A stretch of 64,000 nucleotides of DNA from Pelagibius sp048268885 (GCA_048268885.1 JBLWUP010000009.1:62001-126000); one strand, 5' to 3'; shown: positions 16,897-25,015, numbered from the stretch's first letter. Notes: a model not told the origin generated them from the letters alone. Made by a program: numbers and translations.

Positions 16897-16950
16897 AGCC
16901 CCGCCGGCCGGGGCAGCCGCCCAGCAGGTCCCCTGAGTAAGCGGCTCTCA

Positions 16951-16976
16951 CGAGGCGGCTTCATGTGGCCGCCTCG
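16951..16976. terminator. Hairpin between two convergent genes
   Basis: A 9-bp perfect stem, CGAGGCGGC pairing with GCCGCCTCG around an 8-base loop, between the 3' ends of the SnoaL-like gene and the cold-shock gene. There is no T-run on either side, so it is at best a weak bidirectional terminator. Confidence 0.4.
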
Positions 16977-17003
16977 CCAAGCGAAGGCGGCGCAGCCGCG
17001 CCG

Positions 17004-17042
17004 GATCAGCTTGCTAGATCAGCTCACGAGATCAGCTCGACG
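17004..17042. repeat. Tandem repeat, 13 bp x 3, across a stop codon
   Basis: Three 13-bp units, each beginning GATCAGCT, overlap the last codons and the stop (17024-17026) of the cold-shock gene. The duplication may have set the present end of the protein ('ELIS'). Confidence 0.85.
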
Positions 17043-17536
17043 TGTTCGGCCATCGGCCCCTTCTGTCCCATGCGGGTCTGCAGGCGCACGCGCTGGTTCG
17101 GCTGCAGCGCCGGCAGGCCGAAGCGCTCCAGCGTGCGGCCGGACACGAAGACGTCCTTGCCGCCGTCGTCGGGAATAACGAAGCCGAAGCCCTTTTCCAC
17201 ATTGAAGAACTTGACGGTGCCTTCGACGGTTTCGGTGGCGCCCTGGCCACCCGGGGCGCCGGCGCCCGGCTCCGGTGCCGCACCGGCCTCGACGGCATGG
17301 ATCTCCGCCACCTGCAGGCCTTTGCGGCCCTGCATCAGGTCACAGACGATGCTGGAGCCTTCGTAAAGCTCGCGATTGCCGTAGCGTTCCACCACGGAAA
17401 TATGCAGGAAGGCGTCGGGTGCGCCCTCGCTCAACTGGACGAAGCCAAAGCCCTTGGTCGCATTGAACCACTTCACCACGGCCTTGACGTTACGGTGGGT
17501 GATTTCTTCTCGATCGAAATCATGATCATTCGTCAT
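17024..17536 (-). CDS. Two-domain cold-shock protein
   Basis: A protein of about 170 residues with two cold-shock domains in tandem, the form common in alphaproteobacteria. Domain one has RNP1 'KGFGFVQL' after 'VKWFNAT' and RNP2 'DAFLHIS'; domain two has 'VKFFNVEKGFGFVI' and 'KDVFVSG'. A Gly/Ala/Pro linker of some 25 residues joins them. It binds single-stranded RNA or DNA. The start is ambiguous: GTG 17548, GTG 17539 and ATG 17536 are in frame, and GGAG is best spaced for the last two. The long empty region upstream may be a regulated 5' leader, as in other cold-shock genes. Confidence 0.92.
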   Translation of the reverse strand: MTNDHDFDREEITHRNVKAVVKWFNATKGFGFVQLSEGAPDAFLHISVVERYGNRELYEGSSIVCDLMQGRKGLQVAEIHAVEAGAAPEPGAGAPGGQGATETVEGTVKFFNVEKGFGFVIPDDGGKDVFVSGRTLERFGLPALQPNQRVRLQTRMGQKGPMAEHVELIS

Positions 17537-17548
17537 CACAACGGCCAC

Positions 17549-18182
17549 TCCAAGACAAAGCAGGGGAGACCCTTCCTACGTCCTGCAACCATCGCAATGC
17601 TGAGAAATCCGGCGGCGATTCCACGCCCTGTCCGCGATCTCCGAACCCTGTTCCTTGAGAGACGCCTCTCGTGCCCGGTGAAGGCAAACCGGCGGGACCC
17701 AGACGAATGTCCCGCAGTCGCGATGCCAGGTTCTTCCCTTTACGGCGCGGGGGTGAGGCCCACACGCCCATCCACCATTACAGTTCCCCACTCCATGCCC
17801 TACCTAGCCTCCACGTGCCACGTTCGACGCCGCCTCCTAATAGCGTCCGTTCCATTCAGGTTGCCCTAGGCAAAAAGGACAGATTTGACCGAACGTCACG
17901 TCCTGAACGTGGCATATGCACGTTACATTTAAACGTGTCTGACAAAGCAGTGCCATAGAAAAGCGTGTGAGGTCGACGGAAGTGCAACCGTCAAGCCCTC
18001 ATGATATCGCGGCGCGGTGGCGGCGAAGCGGCGGTTTCCCGCGCTTCGGCGGCGGGCTCGGGGCAGCTCCGCAAACCGCCGCTCGCGCAAAAGTCACCGG
18101 TTGCCAAGCGCGCGGCCCCGGCTATGATGCGCTCCGGCCGGGCGGCGGGAGCTCTCCGCCCCGCGGCCGCTTCCCCTTCGGG
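17549..18182. other. Gene-free region upstream of the cold-shock gene
   Basis: About 630 bases without a believable gene. The part next to the cold-shock gene probably holds its leader and promoter. Between 17811 and 17940 the tetramer ACGT occurs seven times (for example CACGTGCCACGTTCGACG), and an AT-rich patch CATTTAAACGTGTC follows. The remainder toward the tRNA is GC-rich with no signal I can name. Confidence 0.5.
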
Positions 18183-18269
18183 GCCCCTGTGGCGGAATTG
18201 GTAGACGCGACAGACTCAAAATCTGTTTCCCGCAAGGGAGTGCCTGTTCGAGTCAGGCCAGGGGCACCA
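18183..18269 (+). tRNA. tRNA-Leu(CAA)
   Basis: Acceptor arms GCCCCTG and CAGGGGC pair; the D-arm is GGCGGAATTGGTAGACGC; the anticodon stem ACAGA/TCTGT encloses the loop CTCAAAA with anticodon CAA, reading UUG codons. A long variable arm (TCCCGCAAGGGAG region) marks a class II tRNA, and GTTCGAGTC is the T-loop. The 3' CCA is encoded. No other tRNA is adjacent. Confidence 0.97.
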
Positions 18270-18458
18270 CTGAAACCTGCAGCGGCGCAGAGTCCCTCCA
18301 AGCATTTCTGTCTCACGCAAGACCTGACCCCAACGTGAGGGCGGACGTGCCACGTCTTGGCCAAGCGGCCGATTGCAGCCGGGGGCCGCTTTGCTAAGCT
18401 GCGGATCCCGACTGGATTCCCGCCTTGGCTTGGTGACCCGCCGCTTTATGACCTCCGC

Positions 18459-19289
18459 ATGACCTCCACAGAGAGTGAGCCTCTTCCATCGCAGGCGCCG
18501 GCCCCGCCGCCGGCCGGCGAGTTGCCGCGCGCGGCGCTGGTCACCGGTGCCGCCCGGCGTATCGGCGCGGCCATGGCGCGCGACCTGGCGGCCGAGGGCT
18601 GGGCGGTGGCCGTGCACTATCATGCTTCCGAAGGCGCGGCGCGGGAGCTCTGCGCGGAGATCGCCGCGGCGGGCGGCCGCGCGCGGACCTTCAAGGCCGA
18701 CCTGTGCGACGAGACGGCGCTGGCGCGCCTGGTCGCGGAAGCCGGCGAGGCCTTCGGGCCGCTCGGGCTGCTGGTGAACAACGCCTCGGTCTTCGAGTTC
18801 GACGATCACGAGACCTGCGACCGGGCCAGCTGGGATGCCCACCTCGATACCAACCTGCGCGCGCCCTTCGTGCTGACCCAGCATTTCGCGCAGGCGCTGC
18901 CGGCGCCGGCCCGCGGCCTCGTCGTCAACCTGCTCGACACCCGTGTCTGGAACCTCTCGCCGGGGTATCTCAGCTATACCCTCTCCAAGACGGGGCTCTG
19001 GACGCTGACCCGCACCCTGGCCCAGGCGCTGGCGCCGCGCATCCGGGTCAACGCCATCGGGCCCGGCCCCACGCTGCCCTCGCGTGGGCAAAGCGACGCC
19101 GACTTCGAAGCGCGCCGCGCCGCCCTGCCGCTCGGCGAAGGCGCCACCCTGGAAGAGATCTGCGCCGCTTTGCGCTTCCTCATCGCCGCCCCCTCGGTCA
19201 CCGGCCAGATGATCGGTCTCGACGGCGGCGACCATTTGAGCCGCAACCAGCCGGCCGCCGGCACCACCCAGCCTGAAGGCGATTCATGA
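18459..19289 (+). CDS. SDR oxidoreductase, pteridine-reductase (FolM-like) type
   Basis: A 276-residue short-chain dehydrogenase. The cofactor motif 'VTGAARRIGAAMA' carries the RR pair typical of NADPH-dependent pteridine reductases, followed by 'LLVNNASVFEF' and the catalytic 'YTLSKTG' with Ser/Asp upstream in 'LLDTRVW'. The C-terminal 'AIGPGPTLPS' and 'GQMIGLDGGDHL' fit the FolM/PTR1 group. It likely reduces dihydromonapterin or dihydrofolate-type pterins. Start ATG 18459 lacks a strong ribosome site; the first 20 residues are Pro-rich and could be untranslated. Confidence 0.85.
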   Translation: MTSTESEPLPSQAPAPPPAGELPRAALVTGAARRIGAAMARDLAAEGWAVAVHYHASEGAARELCAEIAAAGGRARTFKADLCDETALARLVAEAGEAFGPLGLLVNNASVFEFDDHETCDRASWDAHLDTNLRAPFVLTQHFAQALPAPARGLVVNLLDTRVWNLSPGYLSYTLSKTGLWTLTRTLAQALAPRIRVNAIGPGPTLPSRGQSDADFEARRAALPLGEGATLEEICAALRFLIAAPSVTGQMIGLDGGDHLSRNQPAAGTTQPEGDS

Positions 19290-19410
19290 GGCGGGCTGGC
19301 GGCCTGAAAGCACTACGCCTTTTAGTTGTATTTTAGGTATTTCTTCGTTCCTTCCCGCCGCCGTTCGGCTATGCTTGCCGGGCGATGTGGTTTGATATCG
19401 GGAGTGCTCT

Positions 19411-20538
19411 TTGGACCGGGCGGACAAGCCGCGCAAAGGCAGTTATTTCCTCGCGGCACAACACCAGCTGCGGCAGCCGCTGAACGCCCTCAGTCTGCTG
19501 ATCGGCGAGCTGCGGCAGGCCGTCGACGGACGCGACCGGGAGGCGATCGTCGACGACATGCGCTATGCGCTGGATCTGTCGAATGCCTGGCTCGACTCCC
19601 TGGCGGACCTCGAAAAGGCGGAGGAGGGGATGCTGCGCCTGCAGATGCAGGACGTGCCCCTGCAACCGGTCTTCGCCCGCCTGCGCGACGAGTTTCTGCC
19701 GCACTTCGCTCACCTCGGGCTGGACTTCCGGGTCGTCTGCTGCCGCGCGGTGGTGCGGGCCGATCCTGCGGTGCTGCGCCGGTTGCTCGCCCTGCTGCTG
19801 GACAACGCCGCGAAGTTCACCCGCGACGGCAAGATCCTGCTCGGGTGCCGGCGGGTCGGCCGCCGGCTGCGCGTGGAGGTTTGGGACACCGGGCTCGGCG
19901 TCGAGGAGGAGGCGCAGGGGCGTCTCTTCGACCCATTCTTCCGCCTCGAGAACGAAGTGAGGCCGCGCGAACGCGGCCTCGGCCTCGGCTTGGCCTACGC
20001 CAAGCGCCTCGCCGAGTTCGCTGGCGACGATCTGACGGTTGTCTCGAAGCTCGGCAAGGGGTCGTGCTTTGCCCTCTCCCTGCCGCTGGCCGCCCCGGGC
20101 GCGGCGGCGCAGGCAATCGGCCGGCAGTCCGTGAGCGGCGCCGCGGACGCTTCGGAGCCGCTCCCCGATCCCCTCGGCAATCCCTTGGCCGGCGCGGGCG
20201 TGCTGCTGCTGGCGGGGGCGGAGGCGGGCGAGTTAGAGGCCCGGCTGCAGGACTGGGGCGCCGACGCGAAGGTGGTGCCGGTCCCCCGTTTGGCGGCCGC
20301 CCTTGCCGAGGCACCGGATCTGATCATCGCGGACCGGAAGACCTTCGAGACGGCGCGGGGCTGGGAGTTGCTGCGCCAGAGCGGCAGCGCGCCCGCCGTC
20401 ATTCTCATCGCCGATCCCGGGGCGGCGGAGGCGGCCGAGGCGCCGCCGCCGGAGAGTGGCGCGGGGCACAGCCTGGTGCGCCCTGTGAAGTTGGCCTTCC
20501 TGCGCTCCCTGTGCCACTACGCCCTTTCACGGTCCTGA
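19411..20538 (+). CDS. Soluble histidine kinase with degenerate C-terminal receiver
   Basis: A 375-residue sensor kinase without membrane segments or a recognisable input domain. The phospho-acceptor is H18 in 'AAQHQLRQPLNALSLL'; the ATPase domain shows the N-box 'LLLDNAAKFT', G1 'VWDTGLGV', F-box 'LFDPFFRLE' and G2 'GLGLGLAYAKRLAE'. The last 110 residues look like a receiver fold ('PDLIIADRKTFETARGWELL') that keeps the central Asp but has lost the N-terminal acidic pair, so phosphorylation there is doubtful. The TTG start follows GGGAG by six bases. Two response regulator genes converge on it and are likely partners. Confidence 0.85.
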   Translation: MDRADKPRKGSYFLAAQHQLRQPLNALSLLIGELRQAVDGRDREAIVDDMRYALDLSNAWLDSLADLEKAEEGMLRLQMQDVPLQPVFARLRDEFLPHFAHLGLDFRVVCCRAVVRADPAVLRRLLALLLDNAAKFTRDGKILLGCRRVGRRLRVEVWDTGLGVEEEAQGRLFDPFFRLENEVRPRERGLGLGLAYAKRLAEFAGDDLTVVSKLGKGSCFALSLPLAAPGAAAQAIGRQSVSGAADASEPLPDPLGNPLAGAGVLLLAGAEAGELEARLQDWGADAKVVPVPRLAAALAEAPDLIIADRKTFETARGWELLRQSGSAPAVILIADPGAAEAAEAPPPESGAGHSLVRPVKLAFLRSLCHYALSRS

Positions 20539-20544
20539 GCGTCA

Positions 20545-20576
20545 GGGGCTGAGGCATCACGGGCCTGAGGCATCGC
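20545..20576. repeat. Tandem repeat, 16 bp x 2
   Basis: Two near-identical units reading GGGCCTGAGGCATCGC (second copy), plus a partial third, lie just after the histidine kinase stop codon at 20536-20538. Confidence 0.8.
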
Positions 20577-20607
20577 GGGCCTGGGCCCCGCAAAAGTTCC
20601 GGGCATG

Positions 20608-20640
20608 AAAAAGGCCGGCGCTGCATCGCGGCGCCGGCCC
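20608..20640 (-). terminator. Rho-independent terminator of the LuxR-type regulator gene
   Basis: A 9-bp GC stem, GGCCGGCGC with GCGCCGGCC, flanked by AAAAA that reads as a T-run on the minus strand. It lies about 40 bases beyond the stop of the response regulator gene. The plus-strand kinase gene may use the same stem without the T-run. Two copies of CCCGTTAGAAAG (20638-20661) lie next to it. Confidence 0.8.
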
Positions 20641-20679
20641 GTTAGAAAGCCCGTTAGAAAGACAGATTGAAAGCGGCCG

Positions 20680-21360
20680 TCAGAAGTTGGCGGCTTCGGC
20701 CTCTTCCAGCGCGCGCACCTGCGCGGCGGCGCTGATGGCGGCCTGGGTGCGGCTGTCGAGGTTGAGCCGCTTCACGATGGCCGAGACGTGCACCCGAACG
20801 GTGTGTTCGGAAAGGCCGAGGGACTCCGCGACCTGCGCATTCGACATGCCCTGGCCGAGGTGCTTGTAGACCTGCAGCTGACGCTTGGTGAGCGCGTTGG
20901 CGACGTCTTCCAGCGACTTCTCGCTGCCGAAGGCGTAGACCGGCGATTTTTTCGACGGGTTGCGCTGCTCCAGCAGACGGCGCGGAAAGGCGACGCCGCC
21001 GGCGAGCACGGTCTGCAGGGCAGACTCGATTTCGTCGCTCTGGGCCGACTTGGGAATGTAGCCCATGGCGCCGGCTTCGATGCAGCGCAGGATCTCTTCG
21101 CGGTCTTCGATGGCCGACATGACGACCACCGGCACCTGCGGCAGACACTCGCGCATTGCGCGAAGACCCTCGAACCGCTTCATGCCGGGCATGAGCAGAT
21201 CCAGAAGGATCAGATCGAGATCCGGGTTACCGGAGGCAATCTCCAACGCCTGGCGAAAGTCCGCCGCTTCGAGCAGCTCGCTCCCGCGCTCCAACCGGTC
21301 AATCAGATGCCTGGCGGCACTACGTGTAATCCAGTGATCGTCGGCGTAGAGGACTTTCAT
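20680..21360 (-). CDS. NarL/FixJ-type response regulator with LuxR HTH
   Basis: A 226-residue two-domain regulator. The receiver shows the acidic pair in 'LYADDHW', phospho-Asp in 'LILLDLLMPG', Thr/Ser in 'VVVMSAIED' and Lys in 'GYIPKSAQ'. A linker of about 25 residues leads to the LuxR helix-turn-helix 'LTKRQLQVYKHLGQGMSNAQ' and 'SLGLSEHTVRVHVSAIVKRL'. It has all residues needed for phosphorylation, and the convergent histidine kinase is the obvious donor. Confidence 0.95.
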   Translation of the reverse strand: MKVLYADDHWITRSAARHLIDRLERGSELLEAADFRQALEIASGNPDLDLILLDLLMPGMKRFEGLRAMRECLPQVPVVVMSAIEDREEILRCIEAGAMGYIPKSAQSDEIESALQTVLAGGVAFPRRLLEQRNPSKKSPVYAFGSEKSLEDVANALTKRQLQVYKHLGQGMSNAQVAESLGLSEHTVRVHVSAIVKRLNLDSRTQAAISAAAQVRALEEAEAANF

Positions 21361-21732
21361 AGTTTAGAGAACCCTGAAATTCGTTGCGCTTCCGGCCCAC
21401 TCTCGGAGCCGCTTTCGATGGGTACCTGCGCCGGTTTCCGCTCCCCCCGCGGTTCCTGCGAAATTCCGTAGTGACCCAAACAATGGTCAGATTTAGCGGA
21501 ATAAGCAAATCAACTGGCGTCTCGGTACGCTATGTATATTCCGAATTTTCGCTGCCATTTCAACTACAAAACGAGTGCATCCTGCGGTTGGACAAGACCT
21601 TACCGACCGGTTTTAGTGTCTCAGCCGTTGCGAACCGGCCCCCGTCTACGAATTCAGTCCCAGGTATTTACATCCGGGAGTTGTTTTTTTCGTCAAGTTG
21701 TTCGGTACAAGCTAGAAAACCAACCGCTTTGA
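21361..21732. other. AT-richer gap between two response regulator genes
   Basis: About 370 bases with no convincing gene. The portion from about 21480 to 21730 is clearly lower in GC than its surroundings. It probably holds the promoter of the LuxR-type regulator. An open frame on the plus strand exists but has no family resemblance and no ribosome site. Confidence 0.45.
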
Positions 21733-22155
21733 CTAATTTTCCCTCAGAAGGGCGCTAATGAACGAATCGACGTTCACGGGTTTGCGTAGGAGAAGAAACC
21801 CTGCCCTCGCCACATCGTCGGCGACTTCCTGGGACAGGTCGCCGGTCACGATCAGGCCCTGGATGGCGCTGCCGGCGGCCTCCCGGACCGCGGCGGCGGC
21901 GGTCAGGCCGTCTTCCTCGCGGCTCAGCCAATAGTCGGCGATCACGCAACTGGGGGTTAAGTTCCGGCTGGCCAACGCGGCCAGCACTTCGCGACTGCTG
22001 GCCCCGGGAACGACCTCTGCGCCGAAGCGTCGCAGCATGCGTTCCGTCGCCCGGCGGACCAGCTCGTCGTCCTCAAGCAAAGCAACGACTTTCCCGGCGA
22101 GGGAGCCGTCGCGCGAGGATGCCTTCGCGGCTGAACTGGTCGGGGACGCCTGCAT
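21733..22155 (-). CDS. Single-domain response regulator
   Basis: A 140-residue free-standing receiver domain with a 20-residue Ser/Ala-rich N-terminal extension. It has the acidic pair 'LLEDDELVRR', phospho-Asp in 'CVIADYWL', Thr in 'LIVTGDLSQ' and Lys in 'LLRKPVN', so it should be phosphorylatable. This type resembles receivers normally fused to the C-terminus of hybrid kinases. Because the neighbouring kinase has a degenerate receiver, this protein may replace it in trans. Confidence 0.9.
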   Translation of the reverse strand: MQASPTSSAAKASSRDGSLAGKVVALLEDDELVRRATERMLRRFGAEVVPGASSREVLAALASRNLTPSCVIADYWLSREEDGLTAAAAVREAAGSAIQGLIVTGDLSQEVADDVARAGFLLLRKPVNVDSFISALLREN

Positions 22156-22381
22156 GTCTCAAGAGAAGTACCCAATCCCCCACCCTGTCAACTGTTCCGG
22201 GCGGAGGGGGACGGCGGCGCAACGGCTCCTATGCGAGCCCTCGCGCTCCGCGATGGGCGCAAGAGGGCTCGACGCGGCGCGGCGGCATTGGCTATAGGGG
22301 CGTGCAAGAGAGAGGCGGAGCCCCGGTGACCGGAGGGGCCGGTTCCCCGCTCATCATGAGACCAGCGCGAGTGAGTGCACC

Positions 22382-22738
22382 ATGATTGTGATCTACGGCT
22401 TGAAGAACTGCGATACCTGCCGCAAGGCGGTGAAGCTGCTGGCGGCCGGCGGCGCGGCTTATCGCTTTCATGATCTGCGGGCCGACGGCCTGCCGGCCGA
22501 CCGCCTGGCGGTCTGGATGGAGACGCTGGGCTGGGAAGCGCTGCTCAATCGCCGCAGCACGACCTGGCGCGGCCTGGCGGAGGCGGAGAAAGCCGATCTC
22601 GACGCGCTGCGGGCCGCCGCGCTGCTGGCGCGCCATCCCACGCTCATCAAGCGGCCGGTGGTGGAGGCGGGGACGGAACTGCTCGTCGGGCTGGCCCCGG
22701 CCCAGGAGGCCTCGCTGAAAGCCTTGGCCAAGGCATAA
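22382..22738 (+). CDS. ArsC/Spx-family reductase, YffB-like
   Basis: A 118-residue thioredoxin-fold protein. The N-terminal 'IYGLKNCDTCRKAVKLL' matches the YffB branch of the ArsC family, here with both Cys residues of a CxxC. 'LIKRPVVEAG' is the conserved loop. Arsenate reduction is unlikely, as no ars genes are nearby; YffB-type proteins are thought to be glutathione-dependent thiol reductases. The ATG directly follows GTGAGTGCACC with no strong ribosome site. Confidence 0.88.
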   Translation: MIVIYGLKNCDTCRKAVKLLAAGGAAYRFHDLRADGLPADRLAVWMETLGWEALLNRRSTTWRGLAEAEKADLDALRAAALLARHPTLIKRPVVEAGTELLVGLAPAQEASLKALAKA

Positions 22739-22865
22739 GTCATTCCAATTTCAGTCAGTTCGCGCCGGATCGGCGGCGCAAATCCGCAAGCAGGCCCGGC
22801 GCCGCCATTGCATAAGCGGGGCTTGTGCGGCGGCGGGCCAGGGCTTTCGGGTCAAGACCCCCCAG

Positions 22866-22935
22866 GCTGCGGGTTTGGGGCTGCGGGTTTGGGGCTGCGG
22901 GTTTGGGGCCGTGGGTTTCGGGCCGCAGATGTCGG
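22866..22935. repeat. Tandem repeat, 14 bp x 5
   Basis: Three perfect copies of GCTGCGGGTTTGGG are followed by two degenerate copies (GCCGTGGGTTTCGG, GCCGCAGATGTCGG). The array lies in the leader of the MFS gene, ending 29 bases before its start codon. It could form G-rich structures on the plus strand and affect expression. Confidence 0.92.
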
Positions 22936-22964
22936 GCGCGGGTTTAGGACACGGGTTTTCTTGA

Positions 22965-24362
22965 ATGCTGGTTGCGATCAAATCCGCTTGGGCGCTCTTC
23001 ATCGGGCTGGGCATGCTGATGCTCGGCAACGGCCTGCAGAACTCGCTGCTCGGCATCCGCGCCGGCGCTGAGTCCTTCACCACCGAAACGACGGGCCTGA
23101 TCATGGCCGCCTACTATGTCGGTCTGCTGGCCGGCGCGGTGGTGACGCCGAAAGTGGTGGGCAACGTCGGGCATGTCCGCACCTTCGCCGCGCTCGCCTC
23201 GACGGCCTCGACCGCGGCTCTCGTCTATGCGGTCTTCGTCGATCCCTGGGCCTGGGGCGCCATGCGCATGGTCACCGGCTTCTGCTACGCCGGCCTCTAC
23301 GTCGTCGCCGAATCCTGGCTCAACGACCGCGCCACCAACGAGACCCGCGGGACCCTGCTGTCGGTCTACATGGTGGTGCTGCTGGGCGGCATGGCGGCCA
23401 GCCAGTACCTGCTGAATGTGGCCGACCCGAACAGCTACGTGCTTTTCGTGCTGGCGTCCGCCCTGGTGTCCCTGGCGCTGGTGCCGATCTCGGTCTCGGT
23501 GGCCCCGGCGCCGGACTTCGAGGCGCCGGAACCGCTCGGCCTGCAGGCCCTCTACCGCACCTCGCCGCTCGGCATGATCGGGGCGCTGGGGACCGGCATG
23601 GCCAACGCGGCGGTCTACGCCATGTCGCCGGTCTACGGCAGCGCCGTCGGCCTCAGCGTGCCGCAGATCGCCGTTTTCGTCAGCGCCAGCATTGTCGGCG
23701 GCATGGCCTTCCAATGGCCGATCGGGCGTCTCTCGGACAAGCTGGACCGGCGCCGGGTCCTGACCGCCGTCACCTTCGCCGCCGCCGCGGCGGCGGTGCT
23801 CGCCGGCCTGGCCGCCCGGACCGAGCCGCTGGGTCTCTACGCGATGATGTTCCTGGTCGGCGGGATGAGCCTGCCGATGTACTCGCTGTGCATCGCGCAC
23901 ACCAACGACTACCTGACTCCCAAGCAGATGGTCTCGGCCAGCGGTACGCTGATGATGGTGGGCGGCGCCGGCGCGGTTTTCGGGCCGATCGCGGTATCCC
24001 TGCTGATGGGCGCGATGGGCAGCGACGGCTTCTTCGTCTGCATCGGCGCGGTGCACGCCGCCATCGGGGTCTTCGCGCTGTACCGCATGCGGCGCCGACC
24101 GCGACCCTGCCGGTCGATGCCATCCGCGACCAGATGGACCGCGACCTCGCGGCCATGGCCGGCCCGCGCCTGCGCCGGCGTTGAGCGCCGCGACGCCCCA
24201 GGCGGCTCTTCGCAGCGCACCCTGACGGCGCCGGAGCCGCCGCCGCGGCGCCGCAGCGGCCGGGACACACGTAAGCCAATATTTACCGAAAAGTGCGATT
24301 CTTCAGGCTCTTCGCAGTCGCGAAATCGCACTTGCGAAGAGAATTGCTTTCGCCTAATGTGA
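22965..24362 (+). CDS. MFS transporter, probably frameshifted near its 3' end
   Basis: A major facilitator of the YcaD-like group with about twelve hydrophobic segments over residues 1-375. Family loops are visible ('MRMVTGFCYAGLYVVAESWL', 'GRLSDKLDRRRVL'). After 'FALYRMRRR' (about base 24090) the frame continues for some 90 residues that are Arg/Pro/Ser-rich and unlike any transporter. In the -1 frame the sequence instead reads 'PTATLPVDAIRDQMDRDLAA' and stops at 24184, a natural tail for this family. One missing base around 24088-24100, in the genome or in the assembly, would explain it. No clear ribosome site precedes ATG 22965. Confidence 0.8.
   Translation: MLVAIKSAWALFIGLGMLMLGNGLQNSLLGIRAGAESFTTETTGLIMAAYYVGLLAGAVVTPKVVGNVGHVRTFAALASTASTAALVYAVFVDPWAWGAMRMVTGFCYAGLYVVAESWLNDRATNETRGTLLSVYMVVLLGGMAASQYLLNVADPNSYVLFVLASALVSLALVPISVSVAPAPDFEAPEPLGLQALYRTSPLGMIGALGTGMANAAVYAMSPVYGSAVGLSVPQIAVFVSASIVGGMAFQWPIGRLSDKLDRRRVLTAVTFAAAAAAVLAGLAARTEPLGLYAMMFLVGGMSLPMYSLCIAHTNDYLTPKQMVSASGTLMMVGGAGAVFGPIAVSLLMGAMGSDGFFVCIGAVHAAIGVFALYRMRRRPRPCRSMPSATRWTATSRPWPARACAGVERRDAPGGSSQRTLTAPEPPPRRRSGRDTRKPIFTEKCDSSGSSQSRNRTCEENCFRLM
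24291..24333. promoter_or_regulatory. Inverted repeat upstream of the MaoC hydratase gene
   Basis: Perfect 10-bp arms AAGTGCGATT and AATCGCACTT with a 23-base centre, in an AT-rich stretch that continues to the MaoC gene and holds more TCGC/GCGA motifs (24340-24405). It looks like an operator region. It also argues that the MFS frame running through here is not coding. Confidence 0.45.
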
Positions 24363-24410
24363 GCGAAAATAAAGTTTCGCGATTAGCAATTTAATCGCAA
24401 CATAATTGCC

Positions 24411-24893
24411 ATGGCAGAGAGTATCGATCAGATGAAGGAAAAGCACGGTTACTTCATCGAGGATCTGACGGTGGGGATGACGGCGGTCTTCGCGAAGACG
24501 GTGAGCGAGGCCGATATCACCATGTTCGCCGGGATTTCCGGCGACACCAATCCGGTCCACCTCGACGAAAGCTTCGCGCAACAGACCATGTTCGCCGGGC
24601 GCATCGCCCACGGCATGCTCTCCGCCAGCTTCATTTCCACGGTCTTCGGCACCCGCCTGCCGGGGCCCGGCTGCATCTACCTGCGCCAGGATCTGCGCTT
24701 CAAGGCGCCGGTCAAGGTCGGCGACACGGTGGAGGCGCGGGTCACGGTGAAGGAAATCCAGGCGGAGAAGAAGCGGGTGGTCTTCGACACCGTCTGCTGC
24801 GTCGGCGACACCGTGGTGCTGGAAGGCGAGGCCATGTTGATGGTCCACAGCCGCGCCGAGGTGCTGGGCCAGCCCGAAGCGGCCGCCGAGTAA
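24411..24893 (+). CDS. MaoC-type (R)-specific enoyl-CoA hydratase, PhaJ-like
   Basis: A 160-residue hot-dog-fold hydratase. The hydratase-2 motif with the catalytic Asp and His reads 'FAGISGDTNPVHLDESFA', and 'GRIAHGMLSASFISTVFGT' follows. PhaJ proteins turn crotonyl-CoA-type thioesters into (R)-3-hydroxyacyl-CoA and can feed polyhydroxyalkanoate synthesis; no pha gene is nearby to prove this. ATG 24411 is assumed; an ATG seven codons on is possible. Confidence 0.9.
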   Translation: MAESIDQMKEKHGYFIEDLTVGMTAVFAKTVSEADITMFAGISGDTNPVHLDESFAQQTMFAGRIAHGMLSASFISTVFGTRLPGPGCIYLRQDLRFKAPVKVGDTVEARVTVKEIQAEKKRVVFDTVCCVGDTVVLEGEAMLMVHSRAEVLGQPEAAAE

Positions 24894-24945
24894 GGCGCCG
24901 GCCTCCCAGGGCGCTTCGCCAGGGGGGCGCTTCGCCAGAGACGCC

Positions 24946-24973
24946 GCCCCGCCTTGCCCCCCGGGGCTTCTTT
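24946..24973 (+). terminator. Likely terminator after the MaoC gene
   Basis: A short stem GCCCCG/CGGGGC followed by TTCTTT, about 50 bases after the stop. The stem is short, so the call is tentative. TTGACA at 24977-24982 just behind may be the -35 of the ribF promoter, though no good -10 is seen. Confidence 0.4.
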
Positions 24974-25015
24974 GCGTTGACAGTCCGGAGCTAAGGCGTC
25001 AGACCAGCCGGTCAA

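Noticed and set aside
17967..18338. Plus-strand frame covering the tRNA-Leu gene
   Set aside because: The tRNA is unambiguous and the translated product has no family resemblance.
21384..21758. Plus-strand frame of 124 codons in the AT-richer gap
   Set aside because: No ribosome site, no domain, and it overlaps the 3' end of the receiver gene antisense.
22866..22935. Short repeat array considered as a CRISPR
   Set aside because: Units are contiguous without spacers and no cas gene is present.
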